Shown one piece after another: positions 46,384 through 58,760 of a DNA stretch of 64,000 nt (position 1 is the stretch's first letter; each line of letters opens with the position of its first letter). This stretch comes from Diabrotica undecimpunctata. Taxonomy: Eukaryota > Arthropoda > Insecta > Coleoptera > Chrysomelidae. Under the pieces are notes generated by a model. That model had not been told where the DNA came from and ran no database searches. It saw only the letters and a program-made list of their open reading frames with translations. The stretch is from the NCBI RefSeq assembly GCF_040954645.1, contig NC_092805.1, positions 71,099,186 through 71,163,185 of the forward strand, given 5' to 3'. A program made the position numbers and the translations under genes.

Positions 46384-49300
46384 TCAATTTTCATATTTTT
46401 TAGATGGTTATAAACAATTTTGTAGAAATTTATATTACGTGTACATAGAATGGCATTAAAATTGGTGGGAAGAGTAGGTCGTGCTGTTTGTAGATTTTTT
46501 ATAACGTTTGGTTTAGCATCTTAAAGTTTGCACAATCGAAAATCACATGCTCTAATGTACCCAACTCTTCGCAAGTACAGTTTTGAGAATTTATCAGCCC
46601 TAGTTTATTTTTGTGGGATGGATACAAACCATGTTTATACCTTGCTTTGTTTAAGGTATTAATGAAGTTCGATTTGCTATACCGTAAAACTACGGTTTTC
46701 TATGAATTTTTGGTTGGATGGCATGAAATCTTATACCTTTTAATAATATGTCATATTCCTGTTGCCACTGTTCCATTTATTTTTTCTTAAACCATTGTCG
46801 TAGATCAGTGACTCGCATTAATGGTTCTTCTATCGTTTCTCCTGTTGTATTGGCATCCTTTGCTAGTCTATTCACTATTTCACTTCCGTTAATTCCATAA
46901 TGGGCCTTAATCCAAACCAAAGAAATTTGTTTACCTTTATTCGTAAGTAACTGGATCGCTTCTAAAATTCTTATAATCACTACTGATGAAGAGCTTGATA
47001 ATTTAGTTTGTAGGTATTATTGTGTCTACCGAACTTTTGCTATCAGTTAATATAACACTTACTCTTGTGATGGGCATAAATATACCTCAAGAATATGCCT
47101 GAAGAATTGCGATGAGCTCTGCAGTGTAAAACTGCAGTTGGTACACGCATTTATATTAAATTTATTTACATGTGATTCAGTATTTATACAATAGTAAGGG
47201 ATATGTAATTCTAATAGGTTAATCTCAATTATAGGAGGGAAAGATGTCATTTCTGTAAAAAATCGTTACTAAATTGAATTAGATATAATGATATCTGTTG
47301 CTCATAACTGTTTATCACTTTTGGATGATTTTGACATCGCAAAAAAGAGTTGTCTATTTTGGAATTGAGTTTTTGTATTTTGTCAGATCTTTTTTGTGCT
47401 AGTAGATTTGACATAAAAACTTTACACAAAAATTTTCGTCTAAGATACAAAGGAGGCTCTGCTGCTTCGATTTCTAAAATAATTGTTGGTGTGCTTTTTA
47501 AACATCCAAGACAAAGTCGTAAACACTTTATTTTTATTTTTTCCAATATCTCCAGTTGAGTACAAACTTCCATTTCCATATAAAATACATCCATAGTCTA
47601 TCCAAAAGTTCTTACTACATTTATTTCGTTGACAAATTGACAAGTTGACATTTTTTTGACAAATGATGAATATGTTCTTTCTAAGACAGCTTCTAATTTA
47701 AAATTATGTCAATGTATTTAACTGATGTTTTGTATGGAAATGTCAATGGTCCTATATTAATTTGATTTGGTAGCTGATATCGTCTTTTTGTAAATGATCA
47801 CATGACTGATTTTTCTTGAGAGATGCATAATCCATTTCTTTGCGGCTACTCGACAATTTTTTCCGTGGCGTTTTCCAATGCGTTGATGGAAGCTTCGATC
47901 GACTTATTTTCCGTATAAATGCAAAAGTCGTCTGCGTATTGAAGTAATCTGGTTTCTTCAGTAAAAGAAATGGTAACATCAGCAGTATATAACATAAATA
48001 ATAATGGACTTCGAAAGCTTCCTTGTGGCAATCCAACTGATATTGATTTGGACATACCTATCATTATATTTATTTTTAGATACACTTTTCTATCTCGGTA
48101 CAACTTTCTACAACAGATTAACTACATCTTAAGCTCCCTTAATGTCTAAAAATAAGCAGGAGACTGAGTTGTTTCGAATAAATGCTAATTGTACATCAGT
48201 AACCAATGAAGCTGCAACTTCTTGAGTCGAGCGTCCCCTTCTGAATGCATACTGGACTGTTGGTAATAACTGATTTTTTTCCAGCCAGTGTTCCAATCTA
48301 TTTTTAGTCGTTCATAAGTTTTCATGTCACAAGATCCCAATGAAATAGGTCTTTATAAGTCTGGGAAATCTTTAGTTTTATTAGGTTTAGGAAAAGGTAT
48401 TATTTAATGTTTAATATATATTGTTGTAAATATTTAATAAGCGCTGCTTAGTTAAAATTGGGATCTCAGCAATCATTGGGTAATGGGTATTTACTATTTC
48501 ATTGTAAAAGGTTTATTTAGCATATGGTCATTTGTATAATAATTTTTGAACTCCCTTGGTTTTTCGTTATTCGGAATTTCAAAACCCGATTTGGATAAAT
48601 TTTACTATGGAAATATTCTGCCAAGTCTCCCCACTCCATTTGATGTATATTGGCTTATTTTCTGTTTTTGAACCTATTTAAATGAGACTAGACGTCTTTC
48701 ATTGGAGTATTTTTGTTCAAACTTTGGCAATATGATTTCCAACTAGCCCTTTTAACTTCATTTGTAACTCTTTTAATGATCACATCTTGAATTTGGTATT
48801 TATTAAGGTTTTCCAAATTTCGATTCTCTTTTTACTTACTAAATAACTGTTTGCGTTTCGTTACCGCATTTTCGCAATCATTATTCCACCATGGTTTGCA
48901 TTTTTCCCAAGTAAATGATTTATTTGCGCCCCTTTTTAGTATAGCTACGGTAGCTATTTCGTTTATATCTTCTAATAATTTGTCGTAACTATCGTCGATA
49001 ACATTAAGTGATTTTTCATATAAGAAATTGCTAAATTTCGTCCAGTCTACCTTGTTAATTTTCCATATTTTATGACTCTTCGGTGTTACGATCGTTCCTT
49101 TAAGTTGATATCTCATCAGTATTGGCAAATGGTTGGACCCATGGGGATCTTGAAGTACCTCCCACTAAAATATTTTGCTGATAGTTTGAGAACATATCGT
49201 AATATCAATAGCACTTCTTCCTTGACCTGGTTTAGTAACAAGGGTAGGTTCTCCTGTGTTTAAAAATACAAGATTTAATTATTGACTCTAAAAGGTTTCT

Positions 49301-49740
49301 TCCTTCGAAATCTTCTAGATCTGATCCAAAATCCGGATGATGCGAATTAAAGTCCCCATCAAATTGTATCAGTGTTATTCTACTAAAGGGTTTTATATAA
49401 CTTTTTTAAATTGACCAATCCGAATATACACACACTTAGTTATGATCTTTTCCTTTTGTAATAAATCTATCTCACAAAAGCTCATTTCATTTTTAACTAA
49501 AATGGATATACCAGCTCTTCCATCTTCTTTATCTAAACTTTTATCTTTTTTAGGTGAAATATATGTATTTTTATCTAACTTATTGTCTTTATTTGTTAAA
49601 TTTACGAAAAAAATCTCCTATATTAACGTCATTGGTAATTACATTTAAGATGCTATTAATCTGTTTATTTAAATTATCATTACCTAAAACCTCTGATGTT
49701 ATCTCCATATGATTCTATTTTTCCGAGGAAACCCCATAGA
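46384..49740 (-). pseudogene. Decayed I-type LINE ORF2: endonuclease, reverse transcriptase, RNase H
   Basis: Many short frames on the minus strand in the order of an I-type ORF2. Endonuclease: AGISILVKNEMSFCEIDL (~49500), then a GEPTLVTxPG-like segment (~49250). Linker: KWWNNDCENAVTKRKQL-like (49128-48832). Reverse transcriptase: SVGLPQGSFRSPLLFMLYTAD and LLQYADDFCIYTENK (48103-47846). Connector: CLRLCLGCLKSTPT and EAAEPPLYLRRKFL (47594-47247). RNase H end: SLVWIKAHYGINGSEIVNRL (46980-46777). Zinc motif: NCTCEELGTLEHVIFDC (~46560). Related to, but far older than, the element at 5222-10947. No ORF1 is recognisable upstream. Confidence 0.85.
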
Positions 49741-49935
49741 ATTCGCCCTCTCCCGGATCGGACGGATCACCGTCCCGGAGTCCGCTTATCTTAAATAATT
49801 CACTTCAATCACTCAAACTCTCTCTTTTTGAACAAACTATAAAGTACCTTAAACTATGATATCGTAGCGTTTTTATCGTTAGCGAATCAGAACTGTTCTA
49901 TAACTTAATAATTATTTAAAAATTTACGAGGATCG
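49741..49935. other. Sequence between the LINE and piggyBac
   Basis: Contains a GC-rich stretch (ccggatcggacggatcaccg), possibly the 5' part of the LINE. No gene. Confidence 0.35.
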
Positions 49936-50823
49936 TTAACCCTTTGCGGACCAAATTAGGTATTAAATAAAAAACTGAAAAGTTATTACAAGTTAGGGAT
50001 ACAGTGATACAAAAGAGAACGTCGTGTCAATTAATTTTTTTTTGTATAAGGGGTGTTTTAGTTTGGAGGTGGTTCCATGGTGGAACCACTGGTACTGATT
50101 AGTACTACCTCAATTTTTATAACATGATAATAAATATTCATAAAGAAGATCACTTTTTTTATGATATTCTAAAAAACAATTGATTTTTTCAGATAAACAT
50201 AGTCCCACCTTACATACAGTGCAATGGCACCTCGTTCGATGGGGTTGGTTTATTGTACTGCATCGTGCGCATCTTACGTTGGTTTCATGTATTGGCATAT
50301 CCTCCGACTTGTTGGTGCGTATTTCAATGGGAACGCAGATTTTAAATTTATTTACCTCAGATTCGGACGATTTTCTTCCTTTCTGAGTAAGCGAAGGAGT
50401 ACCCATAAGTCCTGCAGAAACTGCTAACCGAAATTCTTTTGAGGAAAGTGTTGATGCACCACCAGATCGTTCTTTAAAAATAATAAAGGCATTAACAATC
50501 GTTAAGTCAACAAAATACCAGAATATTCTATGCCATTATTTCTTGGACTTGCGGTTAATTTCGTAACAAGATTTGAACATATCTGGCTTGTCCACATAAC
50601 CCATATGTTCGTTGTAATCTTTGATCAAACTTTGGCAAGTACCGTTTTGTTTGGAGCCATCCTTATGTTTCCATGAAATAAGTTGAACATCTGTAGGATC
50701 ATAAAAATTACTCATAAAGTGAACTGCTCTATTATCTATCGATTTCACAGCAAGTATACAAACATCACTTATCTTCCATTGAGTGTCTCCCCTTTCCTTG
50801 TCTTTTTCAAGACAATGCCACAA
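49936..50823 (-). pseudogene. piggyBac-type transposase C-terminal half and element 3' end
   Basis: TTAA at 49936-49939 followed by CCCTTTGCGGACC is a typical piggyBac terminus at its TTAA target. On the minus strand one frame reads SNFYDPTDV, KDYNEHMGYVDKPDMFKSCY, EINRKSKK, a stop at 50536-50538, WHRIFWYFVDLTIVNAFIIF, KEFRLAVSAGL and MGTPSLTQKG, then the C-terminal Cys/His finger (CARCSTINQPHRTRCHC, CKVGLCL). This is the last part of the DDE domain and the zinc finger. The N-terminal half and the other terminus are absent; LINE sequence adjoins at about 50830-50880. Confidence 0.85.
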
Positions 50824-50879
50824 TAAGGGCGTACCGGCTAACTACGCAATATTGCAACATATTGCGCAATAGTTTAAGA

Positions 50880-51610
50880 CATTAATAAACATGGAAACTT
50901 GCACCAAGATAATATCGACTTTTCATACGTTTATTAATTACACCGGAGACGACACGGGTAAGCATCACATGCTCTCTTCTGTCTTTTACTTTTGGTTTCC
51001 AAAGATATGGATGTTTGTTAACTTCGTATAGCCTTAATGGAGTGTTGTTCCAAGTTTGTTGCCATTTTTGAATTATTGTTATGTTATGTGTATTATGTTA
51101 CTTTCTTCGGACATCAGGTTAGTTGGTGCGTTTTTAGCTAGTTTATCTACAACTTCGTTACCTTCAATTCTGACATGAGAAGGCACCCATAAAAAATGAA
51201 CTTGGATGTTCTTATTTGAAATGTTTTTAAGTTCTTTTTCAATGAGAAGTAGAAGGGGGTTGTCTTTTTAGAATTGCGAATAATTCAGCCGAAAAGATGG
51301 TTGTAATTGACGGCAATTTGAAACTAACTGAGATAGGTTTGTTAGACTGATGTTGATAGCCGGAATAGATATTGTCCGTGGAGCAGGGTTGCGGATTGAG
51401 GAGGTATCATAAGTTTTTGGAAATTGAAAATTTAATTTGGATAAGTATGAGCGTACACGAAAGTAAAAAGGATGATCAATTTGATGTGTTTGAAAATTTA
51501 TTTGTAAATCGATCAGCAAAAACGTTATGCAGAACTGGATTATTTCGGTTTCAAGACACCGCTGCTGCATATGTTAGGCTTATTAGAAAATATGAATTTT
51601 ACTACAACGA
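50880..51610 (-). pseudogene. Decayed LINE RNase H and 3' end
   Basis: Minus strand: SFKLPSITTIFSAELFAILK (Glu region of RNase H, about 51320-51260), then VHFLWVPSHVRIEGNEVVD and KLAKNAP (His/Asp region, about 51210-51130), followed by a degraded tail. Typical Jockey/I-type RNase H. Broken by several shifts. Confidence 0.68.
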
Positions 51611-52557
51611 AATATAAACAATTTATGAAAATTTGATGATTTAAAGGAAAAAAATGTCAAATTAGGCTAGAGCAATAACTGAAACAAAAGAATCAAGTGG
51701 GAATAATGTCGAATTAATTTGAAAAATTATAATACCAACATAAAAACAAAAATAAAAGAGACTCTTTGAGAAATAAAAATAGACACACTTTATTAAAAGA
51801 GGTAAAAGTAAAATGCTAAGAAAAAAATGCTTATATAAAATGAAGACCTAAAAGTCCGCCGGAGGGTTTGAAACAGATGTGAAAGAGGGCAAAAACCAAA
51901 TCAAAGAATTGATTGAGATTAAGTACATCCCTAGAAAAGAATGAATAACATATCTCAGATAAATAAACGGAACAACAGAAACTGAGTATACACCTGTAAC
52001 TCCAGAAATATCATTAAATTAATTAACGCAAATCGTACGAACTGAAATACAAGAATCCACCACCCAGTTAAAAAATAGAACCCCCTCGAAAAAAATACAG
52101 TAGAGTATAACTACTTTTGTACTCTAGCATTATGGTAAGAAGTTAAAAATATAAATAGCTACATAATTATATTACCGAAAAGTTAATAAAAACTTCTGTT
52201 CGTTAGCGGCAAGAGAAAGCGTATATCAGAATGTATTATGAAAAATTTTGTTAATAATACAGTATGCAATATAATATAATGACAAAAATACTTTTATATC
52301 TTTCCTTATGGCATATTTTTAAAACAAAGCTTCTATACTGGCATTGTATTACTTTTCCCTCTACAGTAAAATGCTGAGGTGAGCGTCACGGAACTAGCGC
52401 CACAAGATGGCGTCGTGAAGGGTAGCTTCATAGAATAGCGGCTCTTGGCATCGCTTCACTACTCTTGATCAATTCGTTTTTAGTCATCATATATTTACTC
52501 TAAAAATAACTAACAAAATATAGACATTAAATGAGAAGTAAAAATTAAAAGAATAAT
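51611..52557. other. No gene seen
   Basis: Mostly AT-rich. A less AT-rich stretch at about 52375-52470 (ggtgagcgtcacgg to ttcactactc) stands out but I do not recognise it. Confidence 0.4.
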
Positions 52558-53560
52558 ATGTCACTAAAAGACTTGATTTGTAACGATTATCAAAATTTAA
52601 TAAAAGTCATAAATGTCATCCGGTTAATAACAACATTAAATCGTCTGTCAATAAAAAATGTGAAGAACAATTGGACAACACATAGTTTGGATTTAGAGGT
52701 GGATTGGGAACAAAAGAGGAATTGTGCGCAATGGTGGTACTATTACAAAAATGCAGAGATTATAATGAAAGCGTATTCTTATCTAATATAGATTTTCAAA
52801 AGTATTTGACACAGTTCAACCTGGTAAGCCCATACATGCATTAAAACACATAAACCTAGATACCAAGATATTAATTTAATAAAAAATCTACTAAAATCAA
52901 ACAGAGGTCATGCGGGTGAAAGATGAGACAAATCAAACAGAAGTTCAAAAAGGAGTCAGCCAGAGATGTTTGTTGTGATGTGAAATGTCACCACAATTAT
53001 TTAATGTGTACTCCCAACTAATATTTTAGGAGACACTATGGCAAAGAAGTAAGGAATGGAGTGAGCATCATTAATAACAAAAAATTTGCATACTAAACCC
53101 CAATTATGACAGAAAATATAGATGATTTACAAATTCTTATATAAATCATTAACAGATAAAGCAAAAAGATAGGACTAAACTAAACAGATAAAAGTCAATG
53201 TTTACAAATAAGAAATTGAGTATGGTTATTAAATTGAGATCGTCGAATGTTATGTATGGTCGCAACTGCTCTATGGGGTAGAAGCTTGGACCCTGAAAGC
53301 CAAATCTGTAAACAAATTAAAGGCATTCGAAATGTGGCTATATAGGCGTATTCTTAAAATTCCTTGGACTGTAAAAGTCTCAAACGAAAAAGCGTTAAGA
53401 CGAATTGTCTATCTGGACATCGTATCTGGGCCACATAGTTCGAAACGATAAATACTCTCTTCTACGCGTCATCATGCAAGGAAGAGTAGAGGAAAGAAAA
53501 GTCTTGGGAAGAAAGACAAAATCTTTAAATCTCAAAAAGAATATCTAAAGTCAAATTTAA
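52558..53560 (+). pseudogene. Heavily decayed RTE-like LINE reverse transcriptase remnant
   Basis: Scattered plus-strand motifs in LINE order: VQKGVSQRCLL with SPQLFNVYSQLIF (near 52945-53030, compare GVRQGCxLSPxLFNxY), ALWGRSLDPES-like text near 53270 (degenerate YGxExWTLK), YRRILKIPWT-like text near 53345, then LGHIVRNDKYSLLRVIMQGR near 53430-53490. Multiple stops and shifts. Confidence 0.6.
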
Positions 53561-54247
53561 CACGCTTTCATGCCTTGTAGTGAAATTTTGTTTCTTATTA
53601 CAATACCGGATCCTGTAAAATTTTATATACATTAAATTAAATCTCTCGTAAATTATAAAGCCTATTCTTAGATTAAAATAACAGACTTCTTAGTATTATG
53701 ATATGTAGTATTGTGATAATGTATAGGTGTCAGTATTCTTTTAAAAGAGATTTATAGATTGGTATATAAATTTCACGGTCATGTTTCATACGGTTTTATC
53801 TTTCATACAAACATTAAAAACCTTAAAAAGTTTCATTTTACATACAATTAGCACGTTGGCTCTGAAAATGACCTATAAATATGCATTGTTAAAAATCGTA
53901 TAGATTTATCAATTTAAAATGTTCTTCGTCGTCTTGATTATTTATCTCAATTCGTTCCTAATTAAGCACATGTTGTCCACAAGGTACCTCTCTCATTTTT
54001 TAATTACTACTTTTTTTTACCTTTTTGCCATAGTTTTCCTCATTTTCTTTATTTATATCGATTACACTCATAACGAATATTGGGTAGTTTATTGTTTCAT
54101 GAAACTTTCTCCTTATATGTCCGTATCATACAAGTTGTCTAGTTATTATAGCGTATATAATGTCGTATGTTAATTCCATTTTATTTAACAACAAAATACT
54201 AAAAACTTTGTTTTCAAAACTTTCACCAAATTAATTGTATCTTATCA
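53561..54247. other. AT-rich DNA leading into a hammerhead-bearing repeat
   Basis: No coding similarity; the 84-codon frame at 53919-54173 is hydrophobic low-complexity sequence. About 54100-54247 probably belongs to the same dispersed repeat as the motif at 54248. Confidence 0.4.
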
Positions 54248-54280
54248 CTACAGCTGTTTCGGCAGAGTGCCTTTCTCAAG
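54248..54280 (-). ncRNA. Hammerhead-like motif, family 4
   Basis: Minus strand: CTTGAGAA, one base, stem GGCA/TGCC with loop CTC, GAAA (54257-54260), the palindrome ACAGCTGT, then A. Core U and A stand at the C3 and G8 positions, as in family 3. Confidence 0.5.
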
Positions 54281-54289
54281 TCTAAAGTT

Positions 54290-55510
54290 TCTCGAATGCA
54301 TCAATCATCTATTGTATTTCTTATCAAAATTTTGAAGCAGCTGTGCTCCATTAGTCCATTTTTGTTGCTTGTTATCACTGTTTCTTTTTTTTCTTTATTG
54401 TCATTATTACGTAGCGCTACAACACTGAGTGGGTCTTCGCTAACTACAACTTTTTTCCAAGTTGATCGATTTTCCACGAATCTTCAATGAAATGTTAATT
54501 GTCTAAGATATTATTGGATGTTTTCTCTCCATTGTATACTGAGACACCCAAGTGGCATTCTTCTGTGCTAAGTTTCTTCCATACCAGTTTTACAAGTTTG
54601 ACATCTTGGCGTCTATGCATGTGTCCGATCTACCTTAAACGATTTATTTTCCTGAACAATATCGTTATAAGAGCTTTCTTTATTCAGTATTATGTTCTTA
54701 TTCTATACGGATTTGTAGTGATATAATAATGAGGTTAAAAATTTTTAGAAGAATTATGCTCTGTATTTCTTTAGTGACATTAATATTAACCGTGATTATT
54801 GATCTAAGATATTTAAAGTATTCCATACTTTCGAAATTGAAGTTGTTGATTGACTTTATTATTTTATCTAGATGTATTGAATTGCTCTCTTCTTTTGATT
54901 CGCTTGTATTTGGTTTTCATTTTGTTGATTTTAAGTGAAACATTTTTCGTACTCTCTTCACTTTGTTAATGTCGTTTGCGGACGGGAGAGAGTTTCTTAT
55001 GAAATCAATATCATTAGCATATGCTAGGAGTGCTTTGTACCTTGGTCCATTAATGGATTGCATCTTAAATATGCGTTATTTCTATTTTAGTAAGCTGTTC
55101 ATAAATTTTTTGAATATTTAAATCGAGAATCTGTATTTATTCGACTGTTTTATAACACAGTTTCTTGGCGCCTATTTTAATCTCTGTTTTTTTGGTTCGG
55201 TTATCATTATTACAAAGATTTTGCGGGATATCGACATAGGGAACTCGGTGGTATGTCCTTAACGTTTCCATAACCAACGTTCGAATATTTGTCTTACTGT
55301 AAAGTCATGACGATTTAACTAGGAAATATAGTGCTATTTAATAATATTAAAGTTCAAGCAACAATTCCTATATGCCTTAACTTGGTACTGATATCTCTGC
55401 TCCCCGATCCCAGGTAGCAGTCAAGAAAACATTAAAACTGCTACACTCATGTTTCCTATTATCCAACGATTAGCCAGTCCAGGACTATACGCCTTATTAT
55501 AGTACTGATA
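54290..55510 (-). pseudogene. Decayed RTE-like LINE 3' part, tandem copy 1
   Basis: Minus strand: KALLAYANDIDFI (degenerate AYADDID), NNFNFESMEYFKYLRSIITV, then tail text such as MERKHP and SWKIDQLGKKL. Homologous to 55535-57905 in direct orientation, including ~350 bp of shared non-coding flank ending cctcataagtgaat. Confidence 0.65.
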
Positions 55511-56126
55511 TTGCTTCTGCCCCTCATAAGTGAATCCCCCTCATCCATTGTATTTCTTATACTTTCATTTCAATCCCTTCCAATCAAGATTTTGAAGCAG
55601 CTTTGCTCCATTAGTCCATTTTTGTTGCTTTTTGTCACTGTTTATCCTTTCTCTTTATCATCATCGTTACGTAGCGATATAACATTGGGTGAGTCTTCGC
55701 TAACTTTTCTCCAAGTTGGTCGATTTTCCACGAATCTGTAATCAAACGAAATGTTAATTTTTTGAGATATGATTGGAAGTTTTCTCTCCATTGTATACTG
55801 AGACGCCCAAGTGGCATTTTTCTGTGCTAACTTCCTTCCATACTAGTTTTACAAGTTTGACATCTTGACGTCTATGCATGTGTCCGATCTACCTTAAGCG
55901 ATTTATTTTCCTGAACAATATCGGTATAAGAGCTTTCTTTATTCAGTATATGTTCTTATTCTATACGGATTGGTAAGCGATATGATAATGAGGTTAATAC
56001 ATTTTTTTTTATTATTTTTCTTTCATATATTCGTAGTTCTTTCCTATTTTGTCCATGATTCGCATCCATATATTAAAATAGGTCTAAAGTTTGAATTATG
56101 CTCTGTGATTCTTTAGTGGCATTATT

Positions 56127-57165
56127 GAAGTTATACTTCTATACGCACGGTCGGCGTTGGAAATTTGCACGGGAGTGAATCTGTAAAACCATTACATATG
56201 TAAGATAATGAGTAAGAGAGAGACATAAAATATATTTTCTCTCTTTTCCTACCTCGGGAATAAAAATGTTCCTTTTGTATATATATTTAATATTATAAAT
56301 ATATTATATTATATTATATAATGTTATATACTTATATAATATAATATATATTAATATTATTATTTATGTGATCTGTTTTGTATTATTTATTAAATGTTCA
56401 TAATTATTTTAGGCTTTTGCATTTCAAAATAATCACTGTATGACAGACAACTGTCAATTTTGAAATCCGTTAGTATCATGTCTAATTGGCAAATCTTTTA
56501 CGTGTTTGGTTCATACGCTGGTGTACGTGAGTTCGAATCCCAATATGAATTTCCTTTTTTATTTTTGAAATATTTAAAAACCTTACGTTAATGTTATTAA
56601 ATATATGTAATATACGCAAAAATGCTAAATTTTAAAATTAAATGAAAATTTACAACATAATCCGAGTTGTTGGTTTTTTATTTTTATCTTCGTAAAGTAA
56701 GTTATGTATATTGGCAGTTTTAAATACTTATGAATATTGCATTTTAATTTGTATTGTATTATTATATTGAATTATGTTGCAGTGTATTGTATTGTAATTT
56801 TTATATTAATAACAAAATAAACAATGCATTTTACTGCAGAGTATGCGTAAAAAAATTTTTTTGCATTCAACTCAACTCCTTTTATACATATATGAAAATA
56901 AAAATATATATTTTCATTAAAATATTGATACAATCCTTCATTTACTATACTCCTATTACAGGTCAAATGTTTATATACAGCAAACGATGCACCATATACC
57001 TATATACCTAATTATTTTTCTCTCTCTGCTCTCTCTTACCTATAGCATTAAATATGTAATGATTGTGCAGATTGACTCCCATATAAATTTGTAACGGCGA
57101 ACGCGTGTATAGAAGTATAACTTCTACCGGCAGTCCCACTGGACTGCCACACCCGTTTTTTTTTT
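56127..57165. mobile_element. Non-autonomous TIR element, copy 2 (inverted relative to copy 1)
   Basis: GAAGTTATACTTC (56127-56139) and GAAGTATAACTTC (57112-57124) are the inverted ends. Beyond the right one lie the same 8-bp hairpin (57129-57148) and a T10 run (57156-57165). ATTA flanks both sides (56121-56124, 57166-57169), and the empty site is visible at about 54779-54792. Larger than copy 1 by an internal segment that includes a tRNA-like B-box. Confidence 0.72.
56470..56545 (+). other. tRNA-like segment with RNA polymerase III B-box
   Basis: GAGTTCGAATCCC (56529-56541) matches the B-box/T-loop consensus. Upstream, CGTGT and ATACG could pair around the 7-base loop TTGGTTC, and ATTGGC resembles a D-loop. 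The T-stem has mismatches and the acceptor stem is not convincing, so this looks like a SINE-like or tRNA-derived remnant rather than a tRNA gene. Copy 1 keeps a degraded form near 44980. Confidence 0.3.
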
Positions 57166-57949
57166 ATTAACCACGATTATTTATCTAAGATATTTAAAGT
57201 GTTCCATATTTTCAAAATTGTAGTTATTAACTTTAATATTTTATCGAGATTTATTGAATTGGTCTCTTTTGTTGATTCGCTTGTATTTGGTTTTCATTTC
57301 GTTGATTTTAAGTGAAACATTTTTCGTGCTGTCTTCACTTTATTGAAGTTTTCGGACGGGAGAGTTTCTTATTAGAGTTATGAGATACATATCATTAGCA
57401 TATGCTAGGAGTGCTTTGTCCCTTGGGCCGTTAATGGAGTACTTCTTAAATAGGCGTTATTTCTATTTTAGTAAGCTGTTCATTAATTTTTTGACTATTT
57501 GAATTGAGAATCTGTATTTTATTCGACTGTTTTATAACACAGAGTTTCTTGGAGCATATTTTCATCTTTGGTTTCCCGTATCATTATTACAGTGATTTTG
57601 CTGGATATCGACATAGTGAACCCGGATGTATGTACATGATGTTTTCATAACCAACGTTCAAAAAATTTTCTTACTGTAAATTCATGATTATTGTTGTTTA
57701 ATAATAATAAAGTTCAGGCAATAATTCCTATATTCTCGGTATATAACTCGGTAATGATAATTCTGCTCCCCGATACCAGGTAGCAGTCCCGAAAACATTA
57801 AAACTGCTACACTCATGCTTCTCATTATCCAACAATTAGCCAGTCCAGAACTATACGCATTATTATGGTACTGATATTGCTGCTGCTCCTCATAAGTGAA
57901 TAGAATATGCAAGGAAGGTTTTGACAATTTGATAGGATTTTGTATGTTA

Positions 57950-58760
57950 GAATATATGAGAAAGTAAAGAATATCTATTTGCTATCCGGATTTAATCCAT
58001 AAATTAAATAATAGAATGCTATAAAATAATGCTAGTAGCAGCAAAAAAAGCGGTCTAATAGTCACTAATGAGAAAATCAAATAGATGTTCTTCAACATAT
58101 AAAAGAGAGGATCTAGATTAGGGCATAACGGAACAATAAAGCCATATAATTTTGAAAGATTGCAGCGTCTTAGATATCGTAGGTAACGTTGTTACATAAG
58201 AAATAAAAGGAAATATTCAGGTAGCTAACTGATGTATATGTATATATAACCCTCTTTTAAATCCAGAAGTCTAATTCGAATCCATAAAATTAGGGTATAT
58301 AAAATAGTGAGCAAACCAGTGCTAATATGTGGAGACGTGACGAGAACGTATTATTTAGGGATTGCTAGAAAAGCCATCAGAGGTATTTTCCGACTTACAG
58401 AGGTCCGAGTACTAACCAATACCGAACAGAACTAATTCCAAGATCAAACACATATGTAAAGATAGCAACGTCGTACAAGAAACTAAATCTCAATGCTAAA
58501 GTTGCGCTGGCTTTATCCAAAGACTCTATAATAACTGCATTTCCAAGTTAAATTGGGAGGATGCACCAAGAGAAAAAATGTCCTTAGGACTTCCACAAAT
58601 GAAGGGGGAGGTAACATATGGTCAGATTTAGGAATAATGAGACTATCTACCGACCCATCATATTTATCAACACCTGCTATCCTACCTACAATCAATACTT
58701 ATCTGTTGTGGACTATCAAATCAATTACATATAATCAAACGAACTAGGCTTAAAAAAATT
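57950..58760 (+). pseudogene. Decayed RTE-like LINE C-terminal remnant
   Basis: Plus strand: KIVSKPVLICGDVTRT (near 58300, compare RPVLxYGxETW), then a frame with DAPREKMSLGLPQMKG (58560-58610), resembling the basic tail of RTE proteins. Stops throughout. Confidence 0.5.

Larger units (their letters stand above)
55535..57905 (-). pseudogene. Decayed RTE-like LINE 3' part, tandem copy 2, split by a TIR element
   Basis: Same content as 54290-55510 without 56125-57165. The part at 55635-55817 reads WRENFQSYLKKLTFRLITDS and SWKIDQLGEKLAKTHP on the minus strand. The two copies form a ~1.25 kb tandem duplication that predates the insertion. Confidence 0.65.

Noticed and set aside
51372..51617. 81-codon plus-strand frame
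   Set aside because: Antisense to the LINE RNase H remnant.
53919..54938. Series of hydrophobic plus-strand frames
   Set aside because: T-rich low complexity and antisense to a decayed LINE.
56470..56545. Functional tRNA gene (anticodon GGT)
   Set aside because: T-stem mismatches and no acceptor stem; retained only as a tRNA-like remnant.
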